Origin: CAZKMM01 sp964553915 | Lineage (GTDB): Bacteria; RBG-13-61-14; DRUE01 | NCBI GenBank assembly: GCA_964553915.1 | Contig: CAZKMM010000069.1 | Location: forward strand, 1 to 14,325 | Length of the DNA stretch: 14,325 nt | Direction of reading: 5' to 3' | In this document: one piece after another, positions 13,158 through 14,325 of the stretch | How the letters are laid out: each line of letters begins with the position of its first letter | How positions within the stretch are numbered: position 1 is the first letter of the stretch | The notes under the pieces: model-generated | Database searches by the model: none | The model's input: the letters and a program-made list of their open reading frames with translations, nothing else | What the model was told of the DNA's origin: nothing | Position numbers and translations under genes: made by a program

Positions 13158-14092
13158 TCCCGCTCTCCCCCGGTGAGCTGGGTAAAAACATCCTCTAAAG
13201 TCCGCCTCTCCCGATAAAGCTCAGAAAGAATAAATTGATTTTGAACACAGACCCGGAAAATCTCCTCTCCTAAATCCCTTCCCGGCTGAGCCAGAATCTG
13301 ATACCGATAAAAACCATCATCTTCCCCCTGAAATTGAACCGACTCCACCCCATCTATCTCGCCCAGCCTGGATTCTATGGCAGAACGCTCCCCTTTGATT
13401 CGGACCCGATGAATATTCGCCCCGCTTGCCAGCTTGATCACCTCATCCAGCGAGCCCTGAGCAATCAATTTCCCCTGATGAATAATCATCACCCTTCCGC
13501 AGGTAGCTTCCACCTCCGGGAGGATATGAGTGGAAAGAATCACGGTTTTTTCCTTTCCCAGCTCCTTAATCAGGCTCCGGATTTCTATAATCTGGTTGGG
13601 GTCCAGCCCGGTGGTGGGCTCATCCAGAATCAGGATTTCCGGGTCGTGGAGCATTGCCTGAGCCAGTCCCACCCTCTGGCGGTATCCTTTAGAAAGCTCA
13701 GAAATATCCATCTTTAAGACCGGTTCAAGCCCGCAGAGCTCTATCATCTTATTTATGCGTTTTTTCTGCTCCTCTCCCTCAATCTCTCTAATCTCAGCAA
13801 TATACTTGAGGAATCCTTCCACGGACATATCTGAATAAAGCGGGGTATCCTCAGGTAAATAGCCGATATGTTTTCTTACTTCTAAAGATTGGCTGAGAAC
13901 ATCATATCCTGCTATTTTGCATTTTCCTTCATCCGCAGGAAGATAACAGGTGAGAATCCGCATAGTGGTGGTTTTTCCTGCCCCGTTGGGACCGAGAAAT
14001 CCCACCACCTCTCCCTTTTCTACCTTGAAGCTAATTCCATCTACCGCGGTGATATGCCCGAATCTCTTAACTAATCCCTCAACCTCAATCAT
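13154..14092 (-). CDS. gldA: ABC transporter ATP-binding protein, GldA-like
   Basis: A 312-residue cytoplasmic ATPase. Walker A GPNGAGKTT is at 34-42, the signature SELSKGYRQR at 131-140, Walker B EILILDEPT at 152-160 and the H-loop His at 189. The Q-loop position reads HIGYLPEDTPLY, lacking the usual Gln, a pattern common in ABC-2 export ATPases. Residues about 225-312 form the accessory domain ending LEDVFTQLTG, also typical of that group. I chose the ATG at 14092, which opens directly into MIEVEGLVKRFG and has AGGA eight bases upstream. The frame extends to 14197, but the extension covers the promoter. First gene of the four-gene operon. Confidence 0.92.
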   Translation of the reverse strand: MIEVEGLVKRFGHITAVDGISFKVEKGEVVGFLGPNGAGKTTTMRILTCYLPADEGKCKIAGYDVLSQSLEVRKHIGYLPEDTPLYSDMSVEGFLKYIAEIREIEGEEQKKRINKMIELCGLEPVLKMDISELSKGYRQRVGLAQAMLHDPEILILDEPTTGLDPNQIIEIRSLIKELGKEKTVILSTHILPEVEATCGRVMIIHQGKLIAQGSLDEVIKLASGANIHRVRIKGERSAIESRLGEIDGVESVQFQGEDDGFYRYQILAQPGRDLGEEIFRVCVQNQFILSELYRERRTLEDVFTQLTGGERE

Positions 14093-14140
14093 TTTGAAAT
14101 TCCTAATTAGACCAAAATCTGCTGATAAAAGTTCCCAAAA

Positions 14141-14169
14141 AATATAAATCTTTCCCCTTTGCTTGTCAA
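14141..14169 (-). promoter_or_regulatory. Promoter of the Gld-like ABC operon
   Basis: On the minus strand TTGACA (14164-14169), a 17-bp spacer and TATATT (14141-14146) match the housekeeping consensus closely. Transcription would start near 14134, giving a leader of about 42 nt that contains the AGGA ribosome-binding site. Unlike the promoters at 6271, 9402 and 9733, this one makes a conventional leadered mRNA. Confidence 0.7.
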
Positions 14170-14220
14170 CCTCTCTGGGAACCAAATGCTCGCCCAAATT
14201 TCCTTAATCCTAAATTTGAG

Positions 14221-14240
14221 TATAATTTTAAAAAGGAGGT
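14221..14240 (+). promoter_or_regulatory. Promoter -10 and strong RBS of the ExbB/TolQ-like gene
   Basis: A perfect TATAAT lies at 14221-14226 and AAGGAGGT at 14233-14240, four bases before the ATG at 14245. The -35 position is poor. If this -10 is used, the leader is only about 12 nt and begins at the Shine-Dalgarno itself. The 152-bp divergent region 14093-14244 otherwise holds only the opposing ABC-operon promoter. Confidence 0.5.
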
Positions 14241-14244
14241 AGAG

Positions 14245-14325
14245 ATGGATTTTTGGGGAAGTCTAATGAGTCATTTCCCGCTCCTTGCCAAGGGCGGACC
14301 CGTGATGCTGGTGATTATCATCTGC
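14245..14325 (+). CDS. ExbB/TolQ/MotA-type proton channel protein (5' end only)
   Basis: The first 27 codons only. MDFWGSLMSHFPLLAKGGPV followed by MLVIIIC matches the N-terminal pattern of ExbB/TolQ proteins, where a short amphipathic stretch and a GGPVM motif lead into the first transmembrane helix. These proteins form the proton channel that energises TonB or Tol systems across a Gram-negative envelope. The start is secure: AAGGAGGT four bases before the ATG. ExbB, TolQ and a MotA-like protein cannot be told apart from this fragment. ExbD/TolR and TonB would be expected beyond the window edge. Confidence 0.65.
   Translation, partial: MDFWGSLMSHFPLLAKGGPVMLVIIIC

Noticed and set aside
14093..14197. 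35-residue N-terminal extension of the ABC ATPase
   Set aside because: It covers the TTGACA-N17-TATATT promoter, and ATPases of this family start at the MIEVEGL position.
1..14325. Mobile element, prophage, CRISPR or toxin-antitoxin island
   Set aside because: No transposase, integrase, terminal repeats, spaced repeats or tRNA seen; gene density and composition are even throughout.

Overview
The window looks like chromosomal DNA from an uncultivated or poorly studied bacterium with a Gram-negative type envelope. Promoters are of the bacterial TTGACA/TATAAT type. The right edge carries the start of an ExbB/TolQ/MotA-type proton-channel protein, and secreted or membrane-anchored envelope proteins are common. 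Base composition is moderate and even, with no transposase, phage gene, CRISPR array, rRNA or tRNA seen. I cannot assign a phylum from sequence alone.

Region 1 (1-6263, minus strand) is a tightly packed five-gene operon. In transcription order it holds two paralogous FAD-linked oxidases of the GlcD/alkyldihydroxyacetonephosphate-synthase (AGPS) superfamily, a GlcF/HdrD-like protein with two CCG domains, an exported glycoside-hydrolase-like protein resembling the C-terminal domain of PgaB, and a UshA-like protein that runs off the left edge and has lost its recognisable metal ligands. Junctions are -11 to +2 bp, and the first gene appears to be read from a leaderless transcript.

Region 2 (6397-9061, plus strand) diverges from region 1. 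It encodes a two-helix small membrane protein, a sodium:solute symporter with an extra C-terminal soluble domain, and a histidine-phosphatase (PGAM-like) protein. Transporter and oxidase share a 133-bp divergent intergenic region, so uptake of a small organic acid or polyol followed by flavin/Fe-S oxidation is a reasonable but unproven model.

Region 3 (9056-9777, minus strand) has two tiny overlapping genes and an ArsR-type repressor. Each transcription unit has a near-consensus promoter whose -10 hexamer lies only 6-8 nt from the start codon, which predicts leaderless mRNAs. The arsR promoter also carries two perfect 12-bp direct repeats 32 bp apart, a likely autoregulatory operator.

Region 4 (9824-14092, minus strand) is a four-gene Gld-like ABC-2 operon (ATPase, permease, GldG-like auxiliary protein, DUF4340 protein) with overlapping genes, behind a TTGACA-N17-TATATT promoter. 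Region 5 (14245 onward, plus strand) is the first 27 codons of the ExbB/TolQ-like gene, divergent from the ABC operon.
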